In this document: piece by piece, positions 30,352 to 40,293 of the stretch
How the letters are laid out: each line of letters starts with the position of its first letter
Numbering within the stretch: the stretch's first letter is position 1
Origin: JAMXLO01 sp963776505
GTDB taxonomy: Bacteria; Pseudomonadota; Alphaproteobacteria; Acetobacterales; Acetobacteraceae
Assembly (NCBI GenBank): GCA_963776505.1
Contig: CAVZNH010000015.1
Span: forward strand, 1-64,000
DNA length: 64,000 nucleotides
Direction: 5' to 3'
The notes under the pieces: model-generated
What the model was told of the DNA's origin: nothing
Database searches by the model: none
What the model saw: the letters and a program-made list of their open reading frames with translations, nothing else
Position numbers and translations under genes: made by a program

Positions 30352-31318
30352 ATGAAGCTTGTGCTTTTCCAAACCGGCGAAGCCGCCCCCCAAGTGCCGG
30401 GCCTCCTTACCGACCGCGGTCTGGTCGATATCTCGGCCTTCGTCAGGCCGAACTACACTCCGCAGCTCGTCATAGAAGGCATCATTGACGAATTTGATGG
30501 GCTGCGCCCGACCCTGGCCCAGCTCGTCCAGGATGCACCGGCGCTTCCGCTGTCCGCGGCGCGTCTGCGCGCACCGCTGCCACGGCCGCACAAGATACTT
30601 TGCGCACTCGCGAACTACTGGGAGCATGCGCCGCGCGCGCCGCGCCCGCTCAACATGTTCATGAAGAATCCGGACGCCGTCATCGGTCCGGGTGACACTA
30701 TCCAGCTGCCCGCTTACACCGATCCCTGGATCTTCATGCACGAGGCCGAGCTCGCATTGGTCATGAAGGGACCGGCGAAAATGGTGAAGAGCGAGAACTG
30801 GCGCGATGCCGTTTTCGGCTACACCTGCTTCATCGATGTGACGGCGCGCGGCGAGGGTCGGCGCACCTGGCCGTCAAGCCAGCCGATGTGCTGGCTTGGC
30901 AAATCATTCGATACGTTTGCGCCACTCGCCGTGCATCGTTACCGCAGATGAGATCGCAAATCCCAACGACCTGCACGTGCGGTTCTGGAACGACGGCCAG
31001 CTGCGGCACAATTACAACACCGACGACATGGAGCATCGCGTCCCCGAGCTGGTTGAATTCGCGAGTACGGTGATGACCTTACTGTCCGGCGACGTCATCG
31101 CGTGCGGCACTAATCACGAAGGCCTGGGTGCGCTGCAGGACGGTGAGACCGTCGAGATCGAAATTCAGGGCATCGGCAGGATGTCGCTGAAGGTCGCGGA
31201 TCCGCTCAAGCGAACTTGGGAGCGCGGCATCTACATGGGGGCAGATTCAACACATCCCGAAGCCGTCAAGCGCCACCGTCCACGCGATGCGGGTACGGTC
31301 GGTCCGCAATCACCATGA
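30352..31318 (+). CDS. Fumarylacetoacetate hydrolase-family protein (frameshift near 30930)
   Basis: The first frame holds the N-terminal cap (MKLVLFQTGEAAPQVPGLL) and the start of the FAH fold: ILCALANYWEHA, IFMHEAELALVMKGPAK (ExE metal ligands) and WRDAVFGYTCFIDVTARGEGR. The second frame continues the fold: TADEIANPNDLHVRFWNDGQLRHNYNTDDM, VMTLLSGDVIACGTNHEG and DGETVEIEIQGIG. One base must be removed near 30930; the product is then 321 residues. Family members cleave C-C bonds in acylpyruvates or hydrate and decarboxylate aromatic ring-cleavage products. It lies just upstream of the HpaB-family gene, so it fits aromatic breakdown. Confidence 0.87.
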
Positions 31319-31429
31319 AAGCCAATGCCCTCAATCTTAAGCCACAGTACCGCATGCCGGCTGCCTTACGGCAGACACTTCCACCCATGTTGCGGTTCGC
31401 CTCCATCCTTCGTAGCCAGTAGGTTTATA

Positions 31430-32917
31430 ATGAGAGTTGGCGCCAAATATCGCGAAGCACTCCGAGATGGACGCAAGGTCTTTGTAATGGGCGAGGGACG
31501 CGTCGACGACGTGACCACTCACCCCGCGACCCAGCCCATGGTCGAGCAATACGTCGCCTGGTACGACCGCCATTTCGATCCGGTCTGGGCCGACAGGTTA
31601 CTGGCGCCACCTAATTCGAGCGGAACGCGCATGCCCTGGGCATTCGTGGCGCCGAAGACCATCGAGGACGTGATCGCGATTGGACAGACGATCCAATCGA
31701 CGATATTCCTCAGCGCCGGCTACATCACCCACACTCCGCTATACGGGCATCTGATCGCACTCGGAGTGTTGACGGCCGCCGAGACCCGTAACGCCGGTTC
31801 GCGATACATCGCCAACGCGATAGCCTACCGCGACAGGATCGCCAGCACCGGCCGGTTTCTGACCTTCTGCGGCGGCGCGGCGGTTATCGGTCAGCGCCTC
31901 CGGCCAGATCCCAGGGAACGCGTCGCGATCAAGCGGGTGAGCGAGAACAGCCAGGGCATGGTCGTGCGCGGCCGGCTCGGTATGCACACAAGCCCGGCTT
32001 ACGCCGAGGATGTCTATGTCGGCGCGCTGACGGGGCTCGAAATCGATGGTCATCCCGCCGGTTTTGTCGTTCCAGTCAACGCGCCCGGCGTCACTATTTT
32101 GTGCCGCAGGGCCGCGACGCGCGACCGCGACCCGTTCACCGTGCCGCTGTCCAGCCGCTATGACGAACTCGACGGCCAAATGTGGCTCGACGACGTGTTT
32201 ATCCCGTGGGAGCGGGTCTTCGCCGTCGACCCCGAGCCCGAGGCCATTCCGCGCTGGCTGCGCTGGCACCACCTCCGCGGTTGGCTGGCGAAGGCCGAGT
32301 TCACTCTCGGTCTGGCCCTGGCCCTGACCGATGCGATGGGGTTGAAACAGAATGAAGCAACGGTCGGATACCTTGTCGATCTGATGGCCGAGGTTCAGAC
32401 AGTACGCGCCTGCCTCACCGCCGCGGAGCGCGACCCCGAGTTCACGCCGACCGGCTTTTGCGTACCGAAGCATTCTCATCTCGCCGCCGGCGGCATCTCG
32501 CTGTTCAAAGCGCGCCAGTCCATGTCCGAGATCCTGCGTATCATCCCCGGCTCGTCGCTCGTGGTGGCGCCGACCGACAGCGATCTCACCATGCCTGAGT
32601 TGGCGGCCGGACTTGAGGAGACGTTTGGCGGCGGCGCATGGTCGGCGCGTCAGCGCGCGGCGCTGCTGCGATTGGCATGGGACCATGTGTCGTCCGCGCT
32701 CGACGGACGCGAGTCAGCTTTCGAACTGCATGCCAGTGGCGGCATGCCCGGCTGGCGCGCCTGGCTCCGGCGCAGCTTCAGGGACTACAACAGCCTCGCC
32801 AATGCGGTGCTGAAGGCAATCGACATCCCCATGCCGGAGATCGACGTCGCCAGCATTGGTATCGCGCCGGTCGCACCGAGGCGAAACAATCCACCGTCCC
32901 CGGTCGGCGGGAGCTGA
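31430..32917 (+). CDS. 4-hydroxyphenylacetate 3-monooxygenase (HpaB) family oxygenase
   Basis: This 495-residue protein starts MRVGAKYREALRDGRKVFVMGEGRVDDV, a typical HpaB opening (G..Y...L.D.R.V...GE.V.DV). Then follow RGRLGMHTSPAYAEDVYVG, FVVPVNAPGVTILCRR, a loop before YDELDGQMWLDDVFIPWERVF, and the C-terminal FHHxxxR-like helices. The family uses reduced FAD from a separate reductase to hydroxylate phenols. No reductase gene is visible nearby. Related proteins include 4-hydroxybutyryl-CoA dehydratases, but the iron-sulfur Cys/His set expected of those is not seen. Confidence 0.85.
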   Translation: MRVGAKYREALRDGRKVFVMGEGRVDDVTTHPATQPMVEQYVAWYDRHFDPVWADRLLAPPNSSGTRMPWAFVAPKTIEDVIAIGQTIQSTIFLSAGYITHTPLYGHLIALGVLTAAETRNAGSRYIANAIAYRDRIASTGRFLTFCGGAAVIGQRLRPDPRERVAIKRVSENSQGMVVRGRLGMHTSPAYAEDVYVGALTGLEIDGHPAGFVVPVNAPGVTILCRRAATRDRDPFTVPLSSRYDELDGQMWLDDVFIPWERVFAVDPEPEAIPRWLRWHHLRGWLAKAEFTLGLALALTDAMGLKQNEATVGYLVDLMAEVQTVRACLTAAERDPEFTPTGFCVPKHSHLAAGGISLFKARQSMSEILRIIPGSSLVVAPTDSDLTMPELAAGLEETFGGGAWSARQRAALLRLAWDHVSSALDGRESAFELHASGGMPGWRAWLRRSFRDYNSLANAVLKAIDIPMPEIDVASIGIAPVAPRRNNPPSPVGGS

Positions 32918-33011
32918 AAAGACGTTATCATCGGTCTCAATTATGTTCCGGCGCATCTGGATGCGTCTGGCATCACAGCAGCGCCGCGGCCGTCGCGTGG
33001 AAGCATGACGC

Positions 33012-33881
33012 TCAGACCGGGCGTCTGGCTTTGGCGGAAGCCTCGGCGAGCGCTCGGCGAACATGCACGACAGCCATTTTTCGCTTGTATTCGGCCGAGC
33101 CACGGAAGTCGGCGATCGGATCGATCGCGTTCAGCACCAGAGACGCTGCCTCCCGGAACGTCTTCTCATCGGCCGCTTTGCCAGACAGCACCGCTTCGAC
33201 CGCCCTGGCGCGTACCGGCACCATCGCAGCCGCGCCGAGCGCGACGCGCGCCTCCGCAACGGTGCCATTTCCATTCAGTGCGACCCGCGCCGCGACCGAG
33301 ACGGTGGCATAATCGTCCTGTGTCGCTGGCAGGAATTTGAGGAAGGCGGTGCCGCTGCCGGCTGGCTGTTTCGGGATCAGGATCTCGGTCACGATCTCAT
33401 CTTGTGCCAGTACGGTTTCATAATAGCCGGTGAAAAACCGGTCGGTCGGGATGGTGCGCTGACCGCGCTGAGAGCGCGCAACGATCTGCCCATCCATCGC
33501 CATAAGAGCCGGCGGCGTATCGAGGTTGGGATCGGCATGCGCCGTGGCGCCGCCGATCGTCGCCATGGACCGTATCCGCACAGTCGCGACATGACCGCAG
33601 GCTTCGGCCAGCAGCGGCGCGGAGCGCCGGACAGGCTCGCAGGTCGCGAGAGACTGGAGCGTCGCCAGCGCGCCGATCCTGAGCCCGCCCTCTTCCTCGA
33701 CGTGTGCCAAGGGCTTCAAGGCGCGAAGCCCAATCACGAAACGGGGCCGCACGAGGCGTTGCTTCATGAAGTTGACGAGGCCAGTGCCGCCGGCGATGAG
33801 CTTCGCTTCGTCGCCATGCTGGGCCAGGAGCGCCAGTGCCTCATCGAGGTTCGATGGTTCGAGATAGGTGAACGGGATCAC
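33012..33881 (-). CDS. coxM: Molybdenum hydroxylase FAD-binding medium subunit (CoxM-like)
   Basis: This 289-residue protein has the two flavin motifs of the xanthine-oxidase/CO-dehydrogenase medium subunit: AKLIAGGTGLVNFMKQRL (about residues 31-48) and VRIRSMATIGGATAHADPNLDTPPAL (about residues 100-125). The C-terminal CO-dehydrogenase flavoprotein domain follows. The GTG at 33881 was chosen because it reads IPFTYLEPSNLDEAL and lies one base past the coxS stop. It transfers electrons from the small subunit's clusters to the final acceptor. Confidence 0.9.
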   Translation of the reverse strand: MIPFTYLEPSNLDEALALLAQHGDEAKLIAGGTGLVNFMKQRLVRPRFVIGLRALKPLAHVEEEGGLRIGALATLQSLATCEPVRRSAPLLAEACGHVATVRIRSMATIGGATAHADPNLDTPPALMAMDGQIVARSQRGQRTIPTDRFFTGYYETVLAQDEIVTEILIPKQPAGSGTAFLKFLPATQDDYATVSVAARVALNGNGTVAEARVALGAAAMVPVRARAVEAVLSGKAADEKTFREAASLVLNAIDPIADFRGSAEYKRKMAVVHVRRALAEASAKARRPV

Positions 33882-33882
33882 G

Positions 33883-34344
33883 TCATTCGGCCCCGGAAGC
33901 GGCCGCAATCGATTCGATGATCTTGTAATAGCCGGTGCAGCGGCAGAGATTGCCCATCATCCAATGCTGGATCTCCGACCGCGTGGGGCGTGGATTGGCG
34001 TCGAGCAGCGCTTTGGCCGCGAGGATCTGCCCAGGCGTGCAGATGCCGCATTGCAATCCGCCATGCGCGAGAAACGCCTCCTGAAGCGGATGTAGCCGGT
34101 CGCCCTCTGCAACACCTTCGATGGTCGTGACCGCGCACCCGTCGGCGTGAACCGCGAGCGCGAGACAAGAGCTTATCGGCTTGCCATCGAGCAGCACGGT
34201 GCAGGCACCGCATACGCCGACGCCGCAGCTCTCCTTGGTACCCGTGAGCTTCAGATCCTCACGCAGGAACTCGATAAGCAGGCGGCTGTCTTGCACCTCG
34301 CGGTTGATGGACGTGCCGTTGAGCGTGAGCGTGATGCGTCTCAT
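33883..34344 (-). CDS. coxS: Molybdenum hydroxylase 2Fe-2S small subunit (CoxS-like)
   Basis: This 153-residue ferredoxin-like subunit has the plant-type [2Fe-2S] motif ESCGVGVCGACTVLLDG (about residues 38-54) and the second cluster motif CGICTPGQILAA plus GNLCRCTGYYKIIESI. All eight cysteines are present. It overlaps coxL by four bases upstream and is followed directly by coxM, giving the order coxL-coxS-coxM on the minus strand. Confidence 0.94.
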   Translation of the reverse strand: MRRITLTLNGTSINREVQDSRLLIEFLREDLKLTGTKESCGVGVCGACTVLLDGKPISSCLALAVHADGCAVTTIEGVAEGDRLHPLQEAFLAHGGLQCGICTPGQILAAKALLDANPRPTRSEIQHWMMGNLCRCTGYYKIIESIAAASGAE

Positions 34345-36573
34345 GCCGCGCTTGCCCTGTCGCTTAAACCTTCGAGCACCTTTTCCGCGCTGACCGGCAG
34401 CTCGCGCAGTCGCACGCCCACCGCATCGAACACCGCATTGGTGATCGCCGCCGGAAGCGCGACATTGCTCATCTCGCCGATCGCGGTGGTCGAGAACGGT
34501 GCCGCGCCGCTGCCACCCGGCAGTAGAACGGTTTCGAGCTCGGGTATGTCCATGATCGTCGGCAGCTTGTAGTCGCCGAGATGCGCGGTGATCACGGCGC
34601 CGTCTTTCAGAACGATCCGCTCGCTCATGGCCTGGCCGACGGCCTGGATCAGTCCGCCCTCGATCTGTCCTTGATGGGTAATCGGGTTGACGATGGTTCC
34701 AACGTCATGCGCGGTGACGATACGGCGCAGGCGTACCTGCCCGGTCTCGCGATCGACCGCCACTTCGGCGAAATGGGCGACAAAGCTCGTGCGGTCGTTC
34801 GGCTGGCCGGGCGCGTTCTCGCCCTGGCAGCTCAAGGGCGCCTTGCCGCGTGCGGCGCCCCAGGCCATGAGCGGACGCAAGGCGATCGTCGCACCCGCGG
34901 CGGAAAACGATCCGTCCTCGCCCAGCCGGACATCGGCGGGCGCGCAATTGAGCCGCTCCGCAGCGAGTGCCGTCAGATCCTGCTTCATCGTATCGGCGGC
35001 GGCTGCGATCGCCTGCCCGATCGTCGTCGTCAGCCGCTGGCCGCTGGAGCCGGCTTCGAAGCCGCTCGACAGCGTATCGCCTTGCACGATTTCTACCTCG
35101 GCGACGGAAACGCCGAAATGCTCGGCGACAAGCTGCGCCGCAACTGTATGGAAGCCTGTGCCCGTATCGGGTGAGCCGAGCATAAGCGTGAAGCGGCCAT
35201 CGGCGCCCAGGGTGAGCGTCACAGTCGAGCGCCCGAAATTGCCGGGCGGATGTTCATAGATCGAGATGCCGCGGCCGATATGGGGTGGCTTCGGCTTGTC
35301 CCAACCGAAGGCGCGGGCGCCCGCCTCAATGGTCTCGCGGCACCTCAGATGCCGCCGCGTTTCGCCGAGCGGCGTCAGATCGCCGTCCACGATCGCGTTG
35401 CGCTGCCGCATCTCGAGAGGATCAAGCCCCATTTCATGCGCGACCATGTCGATGTGGCTCTCGACCGCGAAAGCCACCTGCGGCGCGCCAGGCGCGCGCA
35501 TATGGCCGCAGGGCACGGTGTTGGTATAGACGCGCAGAACCTCGATCGCGCAATTCGGCACACGATAAGTCCCGGCGAGCTCGGCATAGCCGCCGTGAAG
35601 CGTCGGCACGGGAACGAAGCCGGCATAGGCGCCGGCGTTGAAGATCACCCGCGCCTCGATCGCGAGAAGCTTCGCGTCGGGATCGACTCCGGTGCGCAGC
35701 GTGATGCTGGCGGAATGGCGCGGGTTCCCTGCCGTCAGCTCCTCGAAGGAATTCATCACCATCTTGACCGGCCGGCCGGCGGCGCGCGCCAGGTAGTAGC
35801 AAAGGAGCGTGTCCATCAGCGATCCCTTGCCGCCAAAATCGCCGCCGATCGCGACGGGATTGAACCGGATGCGATGCTCCGGCACGCCGATGGCCTCCGC
35901 CATATGAGCGCGCGCGATATGCGGGCCTTTATTGGCGACCCACACATCGACGAGCCCGTCCGCGCCGATCGAGACGAGGCAGGTATGCGGCTCGATATAG
36001 CCCTGATGCACCGAAGGAACGGCGAAGTGATGCTCGAAGATCCTATGCGCCGTCGCGAAGGCGCGCGCGACATCGCCATGCCGCACCCTGAACTGCGAGA
36101 TCACGTTCGGAATCGGCGGATACATACTGAAGCTCGCCGTGGCTTCTGGCCGCCGCCCCCGGTAAGATCTCGACTGCTTCCGGATGGATGACAGGCGCAG
36201 TCGGCCGCATCGCATCTTCGGGGTTGAAGACGGCTGGCAGCTCTGCATACTCGACATCGATAAGCTCGAGCGCGGCCTCTGCGATCTCGACGGTATCAGC
36301 CGCGACCGCCGCAACCTTCTCGCCGACGAAGCGCGTTACGCCCTTGGCGAGCAGTGGAATATCCTTGCACATACGGCCATAGCGTGTATCGGGCACATCG
36401 GCGCCGGTCAGCACGGCATGAACGCCGGGCAGCGCCTTGGCGCGCCGCACATCGATCGAGACAATGCGTGCGCTGGCATGCGGGCTGCGCAGGCAGCGGC
36501 CGAAGAGCATGCCCGGCAGCTCGACATCGCCGGCATAGCGGGCACGGCCTGTTACCTTGCCGACGCCGTCCAC
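34341..36573 (-). CDS. coxL: Molybdenum hydroxylase large subunit (CoxL/XdhB type, frameshift near 36153)
   Basis: The N-terminal frame reads VDGVGKVTGRARYAGDVELPGMLFGRCLRSPHASARI and FVGEKVAAVAADT. It breaks near 36153; removing one base continues into MYPPIPNVISQFRV and the main part. The main part holds the Mo-binding regions VAIGGDFGGKGS, GHMRAPGAPQ, PDTGTGFHTV and the C-terminal VGEx-like IGEMSNVAL. MRAPGxPQ is the form seen in hydroxybenzoyl-CoA reductase and nicotinate-type hydroxylases, not the CO-dehydrogenase AYRCSFR loop, so CO is an unlikely substrate. Corrected length is 743 residues. The first few native residues may lie upstream of GTG 36573. Confidence 0.88.
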
Positions 36574-36776
36574 GCGTTGGACTGGACTGGCCCACTGCCT
36601 TGCCGCTCAGCCTCGTTGCATCCATGCGATCACCGCTCTTCGATTGGTCGCAGCGTGGCCGCTGAGTGTATCGCGCGCATTCACCATGGCAAGGAGAGCA
36701 TGCCAAGCGATATCGCGCTTGAGTGGTGCCGCGGAAGGAGGTCCGCTTCGCACCACGCGCTCGCCCGCCCAGCGCC

Positions 36777-36965
36777 CTATCGCTCCCGGACCGGAGCAGA
36801 GCCTGACGCCTTAACGGCATTGATGGCGGAAAGGCAGTCGTCTTTGTTGTAGTATTTCTCGACACTCTGCGCGGCCATCCGACCCAGCGGGTTGTAGAGA
36901 GTCCAGCGCCAGAGATTTGAACCGGGTTCCCGGTATATCAGATAGTGGTATTGCTCCTGATCCAC
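36777..36965 (-). CDS. DUF1508-like small protein
   Basis: This 62-residue protein contains YHYLIYREPGSNLWRWTLYNPLGRMAA and NKDDCLSAINAVKAS. The spacing of aromatic residues, then a helix after a YxNKxDCxxAI motif, resembles DUF1508 (YegP) proteins: a strand-strand-helix unit of unknown role, sometimes induced by stress. It precedes nothing else on this strand except coxL about 200 bases downstream. The glutathione-transferase gene ends 16 bases upstream of its start, so they may be co-transcribed. Confidence 0.7.
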   Translation of the reverse strand: MDQEQYHYLIYREPGSNLWRWTLYNPLGRMAAQSVEKYYNKDDCLSAINAVKASGSAPVRER

Positions 36966-36980
36966 CGGTTGCTCCTTGAA

Positions 36981-37679
36981 TCACGCCGCGTGGCTGGCGG
37001 CCGCATGCGTGTCGTCGCTGTCGAACGGGGTCTCGCCGGGCTCGGTCGCGCGCATGGATGGTCGCCTGCGGAACCGCTCATACCAGCGTGCGAGGTTGGG
37101 GGCGATGGCGCGCCAATCATCCTCGGGGAAGCGGAAATCCGAAAGGCCGCACGCGCATCCCGCGGCGATCTGACCGAGATCGACGTCGGCGCGGAAATCG
37201 TGCGACAACTCGTCCAGACGCTGATAGCAGCGGTCCATCCGCTCCATCATCTTCCGGACGAAGCTTGGTGAGAATTCCTGCTTGTTCTGCGACGCGTCGC
37301 GCTTTCGCAGCATCTCCGCGCGGCGCATCACCTGGCATTCCATGATGCCGCTGGTTGCCACCGACACCACGGACAGGATGTGCCACCGCTCCCGCCCGCT
37401 TTGCGGACACAGGCGATAATCGCCAAGCTCGTCGTTCAGGTACTCGCAGATCAGCGATGATTCGGTCAGGCGTTCGCCATCGTCGGTCACCAGCGCGGGA
37501 ATGCGGGCGATTGGTGTCGCCGCGAGGAAGTCCTCGCGATACGGCACCGTCTCTGTGCCCCACGAATGCGGCCATTTCGTCGGGATGATCTCCACCCGGT
37601 CTTCAAGGCCAAGCTCCCTGATGGCGACTGAGCATTTGCGGACGAAAGGCGATGCCGGCGTGTAGAACAGCTTCATCAT
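36981..37679 (-). CDS. Glutathione S-transferase family protein
   Basis: This 232-residue protein has a thioredoxin-fold N-terminal domain: MKLFYTPASPFVRKCSVAIRELGLEDRVEII, then IPALVTDDGERLTESSLICEYL, where TESSLI is the glutathione-binding cis-Pro/ES motif. An all-helical C-terminal domain follows. The xxSPFVRK motif places Ser or Cys near the active site, as in beta- or zeta-like bacterial enzymes. Such proteins often serve in breakdown of aromatic or halogenated compounds, matching the neighbouring genes. Either of two adjacent ATGs could be the start. Confidence 0.9.
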   Translation of the reverse strand: MMKLFYTPASPFVRKCSVAIRELGLEDRVEIIPTKWPHSWGTETVPYREDFLAATPIARIPALVTDDGERLTESSLICEYLNDELGDYRLCPQSGRERWHILSVVSVATSGIMECQVMRRAEMLRKRDASQNKQEFSPSFVRKMMERMDRCYQRLDELSHDFRADVDLGQIAAGCACGLSDFRFPEDDWRAIAPNLARWYERFRRRPSMRATEPGETPFDSDDTHAAASHAA

Positions 37680-37811
37680 GGCTGAAATGGCTGCGTCCGG
37701 CGCATGTGTTTCTGCTCCCCCAATTGGCGCGAGTGTGCCCGACGAAGGATGAGCGTCAAGGCGACTATGCGATCGGACAAAGGCAGCGCGCGCGTCCCGG
37801 ACAGAGGACCG

Positions 37812-38630
37812 TTACGAGCCAGAAGTTTGCCAGCCGATCCAGTCGCAGAACGCCTGGCCCATCACAAGGTCCAGGTCGGCGCCCTGCAACCAGGGCAATT
37901 CCTCGGTGAACAGTGTCACGCACTGGCGCCACGTACAATGCATGCGGGTGATGTCGGTGCCCCAGAACATGCGATGCGGGCCGAACGCGTCGAACACACG
38001 GTGTAGCGGGTCGTGTATGCTGCGGAACGGATATGGGTCCAGCGCATAGCCGGCCTGACCGGTCGCCTTCACCGCCACATTCGGATGCCTCGCCAATGCC
38101 AGCAACTGCGGCAGGTTGCGATAGGCGGCGTCCGCCCCCTCTGTCGCGCGCGGCACCCCCATGTGATCGATGCTGATCTTCAGTCCGGGATGACGCTGCG
38201 CGATCTCGCCAACCCGCGGCAGGAACGCCGATGCCTGAAGAGAAACCGGAATGTTCAGGCGTTCGGCCACCGGCCACAGCCAGTCCAGCGTGCCGTCGTC
38301 CGGCCAGGACTGCGACCGCGGATCGGAGAAGTAGAATCGCAGTCCCTTCATCCCGGGCCGGCTTTTCCAGGTATCGATCGCAGCGCGCTGATCTGCCTGA
38401 TCCAGGTAGAACCAACCCATGATGGCGAAGCGATCGGGATGCGCACGTGCCGCCTCGACGGCCAGCTCGTTCGAATCAGGGTCCCACATCACCGGATGGA
38501 TCACCGCGCGATCGACGCCGGCGGCGTCCATGGCCGCCAAAGCTTCCTCCTTCAGGTAGGGTGTTTGCCGGTGATGGGCGGACGGTGTGCCCTTGGCCCA
38601 GAGGTGGATCTGTGCGTCAACAATCATCAT
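37812..38630 (-). CDS. Amidohydrolase family 2 (metal-dependent TIM barrel)
   Basis: This 272-residue enzyme starts MMIVDAQIHLWAKG, where the DxxxHxW motif supplies metal ligands. Then come GVDRAVIHPVMWDPDSNE, FAIMGWFYLD, KGLRFYF, LKISIDHMGV and the C-terminal HRMFWGTDITRM with the conserved Asp. Family members (PF04909) hydrolyse lactones such as 2-pyrone-4,6-dicarboxylate or decarboxylate aromatic acids. The preceding stretch is free of other genes. Its role in aromatic or amide metabolism is inferred from the neighbours. Confidence 0.9.
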   Translation of the reverse strand: MMIVDAQIHLWAKGTPSAHHRQTPYLKEEALAAMDAAGVDRAVIHPVMWDPDSNELAVEAARAHPDRFAIMGWFYLDQADQRAAIDTWKSRPGMKGLRFYFSDPRSQSWPDDGTLDWLWPVAERLNIPVSLQASAFLPRVGEIAQRHPGLKISIDHMGVPRATEGADAAYRNLPQLLALARHPNVAVKATGQAGYALDPYPFRSIHDPLHRVFDAFGPHRMFWGTDITRMHCTWRQCVTLFTEELPWLQGADLDLVMGQAFCDWIGWQTSGS

Positions 38631-38863
38631 GGCAACTGGCTTTCGTTGGACGGTGGAGAACGATGCCTCCAGCGCGCGCCGCTGGCTAGACGGCTACGGA
38701 TAGGGCGGCGCGTTGCCTTCAGACGTGCGCGTGTCGCGTAGCTATGAAGCAGCTTGACGTGAATGCGCGGCAAAGGTCCGGTAAGGACGGTCAAGGAGCT
38801 TCTCGAACGCCACAGGTTGGGAACCATCCAACGTGGCCGCAACGATGTTGGGGGGACAGACGC

Positions 38864-40257
38864 ATGACCTGGCAACTGGATGCCACGGCATTATCGGCGC
38901 TGATGGACGCGCGAGAAATCACGCCACTGCAATTGCTGGAGCAAACGCTCGCGCGCCTCGATGCGTTGGAGCCGGTGCTGAATGCCTTCACTCACGTGGA
39001 CCGCGACGGCGCGCTCGCCGCGGCCAGGGCCGCCACCTTGCGCCAGGCGTCCGGTAGCCGCCTCAGCCCGCTGGACGGGATCCCCGTGTCGGTCAAGGAC
39101 AATATCTTCGTGGCCGGAATGCCCGCCCGATGGGGCAGCCTGTTGTTCCGCGATTATGTGCCCGATCGCGACGATATCTGCGTGGAACGGCTTCGGGCCG
39201 CTGGCGCCGTCATCATCGGCAAGACCACCACGCCGGAATTCGCGTTGATGGGCCGCACCCAGAGCCGCTTGTCGGGCGTGACGCGCAATCCCTGGGATCC
39301 CGACCTGACACCCGGTGGCTCTTCGGGCGGCGCCGTCGCCTCGGTCGCTGCCGGGGTCACGCCGCTCGCGATCGGCACCGACATGGGCGGCAGCACGCGC
39401 CTGCCGGCTTCCTATACGGGCCTTGTGGGGTTGCGGCCTTCAACAGGGCGGCTGCCTCGCCGGTTCGGCTTTCCCCCCACGGCACTCGACTTTCAGGCCA
39501 TATGTCCTTTCGCCCGCACGATGCGTGACACGCTGCTGCTGTACAACACGCTCGCCGGCCCGGACCCGCGCGACCCATTCTCCCAGCCGATTTCCGCCCA
39601 CGCCGGATGTCACGCCCGACCGCACCCTTCGTATCGGCTGGTTCACCTCGATCGGCAGCGAGGGTGCGACGCCGGAGGTCGCGGCGACGGTCGGTGCCGC
39701 CATCGACCGCCTGAGGGGCGCCAAATGCGAGTTTGCGCCGGTGTCAGCGCCGTACGATCTCGAAGGCCTACGCGCCATTCACGGCACGCTCATCGCGGCG
39801 GCTGCGGCGCGGATCGTGGCGCGGTTTCCCGGATCGCTGGCGCGAGGAGACAACCGACACCGTACGCACCACGGCGGAGCGCGGCCTCGCGCTATCGGCG
39901 GCCACGTATGTCGATGCCTTGGATGCACTGGCCGCCTGGCGTTCCGATGTGACCGTTGCCTGGAAAGACTACGATGCGCTGATTCTCCCCGCCGCCGCTG
40001 CACCGGCCTGGCGCGCCGAGGATGAAGCCCCGCCAGGTCTGACCACCGCGACCCAGAGCATGTTTGGTGCCTGGGTCAATGCGGCCGGATTGGCGGGTAT
40101 CAGCGTGCCCGGCGAACCCCATCCGGATGGTCGGCCGATCGGTGTGCAGATCGTCGCACCGTTCGGGCATGACGCCGTCGCGCTTGAAATCGCCCGACGA
40201 CTGGAAGTTCTGGCGCCCTGGGCCGACCGATGGCCAGCACTGGCATCCAGCGTCTGA
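38864..40257 (+). CDS. Amidase signature family enzyme (frameshifts near 39590 and 39831)
   Basis: Starts MTWQLDATALSALMDAREITPLQLLEQ. The catalytic Lys lies in IPVSVKDNIFV and the Ser-cisSer-Ser set in GGSSGGAVASVAAG followed by GTDMGGSTRLPASYTGLVGLRPS. After DPFSQPI the frame shifts (remove one T at about 39590) to PPTPDVTPDRTLRIGWF. It shifts again at about 39831 (remove one C) to DRWREETTDTVR and ends IARRLEVLAPWADRWPAL. Corrected length is 463 residues, the usual size. It would hydrolyse an amide to acid and ammonia; the substrate is unknown. It is followed at 36 bases by the luciferase-like gene. Confidence 0.88.
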
Positions 40258-40293
40258 GCGTGCTGCCCTGGTCTGACAAATCAGAGGCAAAGC

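Noticed and set aside
33063..33920. 285-codon open frame antisense to coxM
   Set aside because: The minus strand carries a clear FAD-binding subunit with both flavin motifs.
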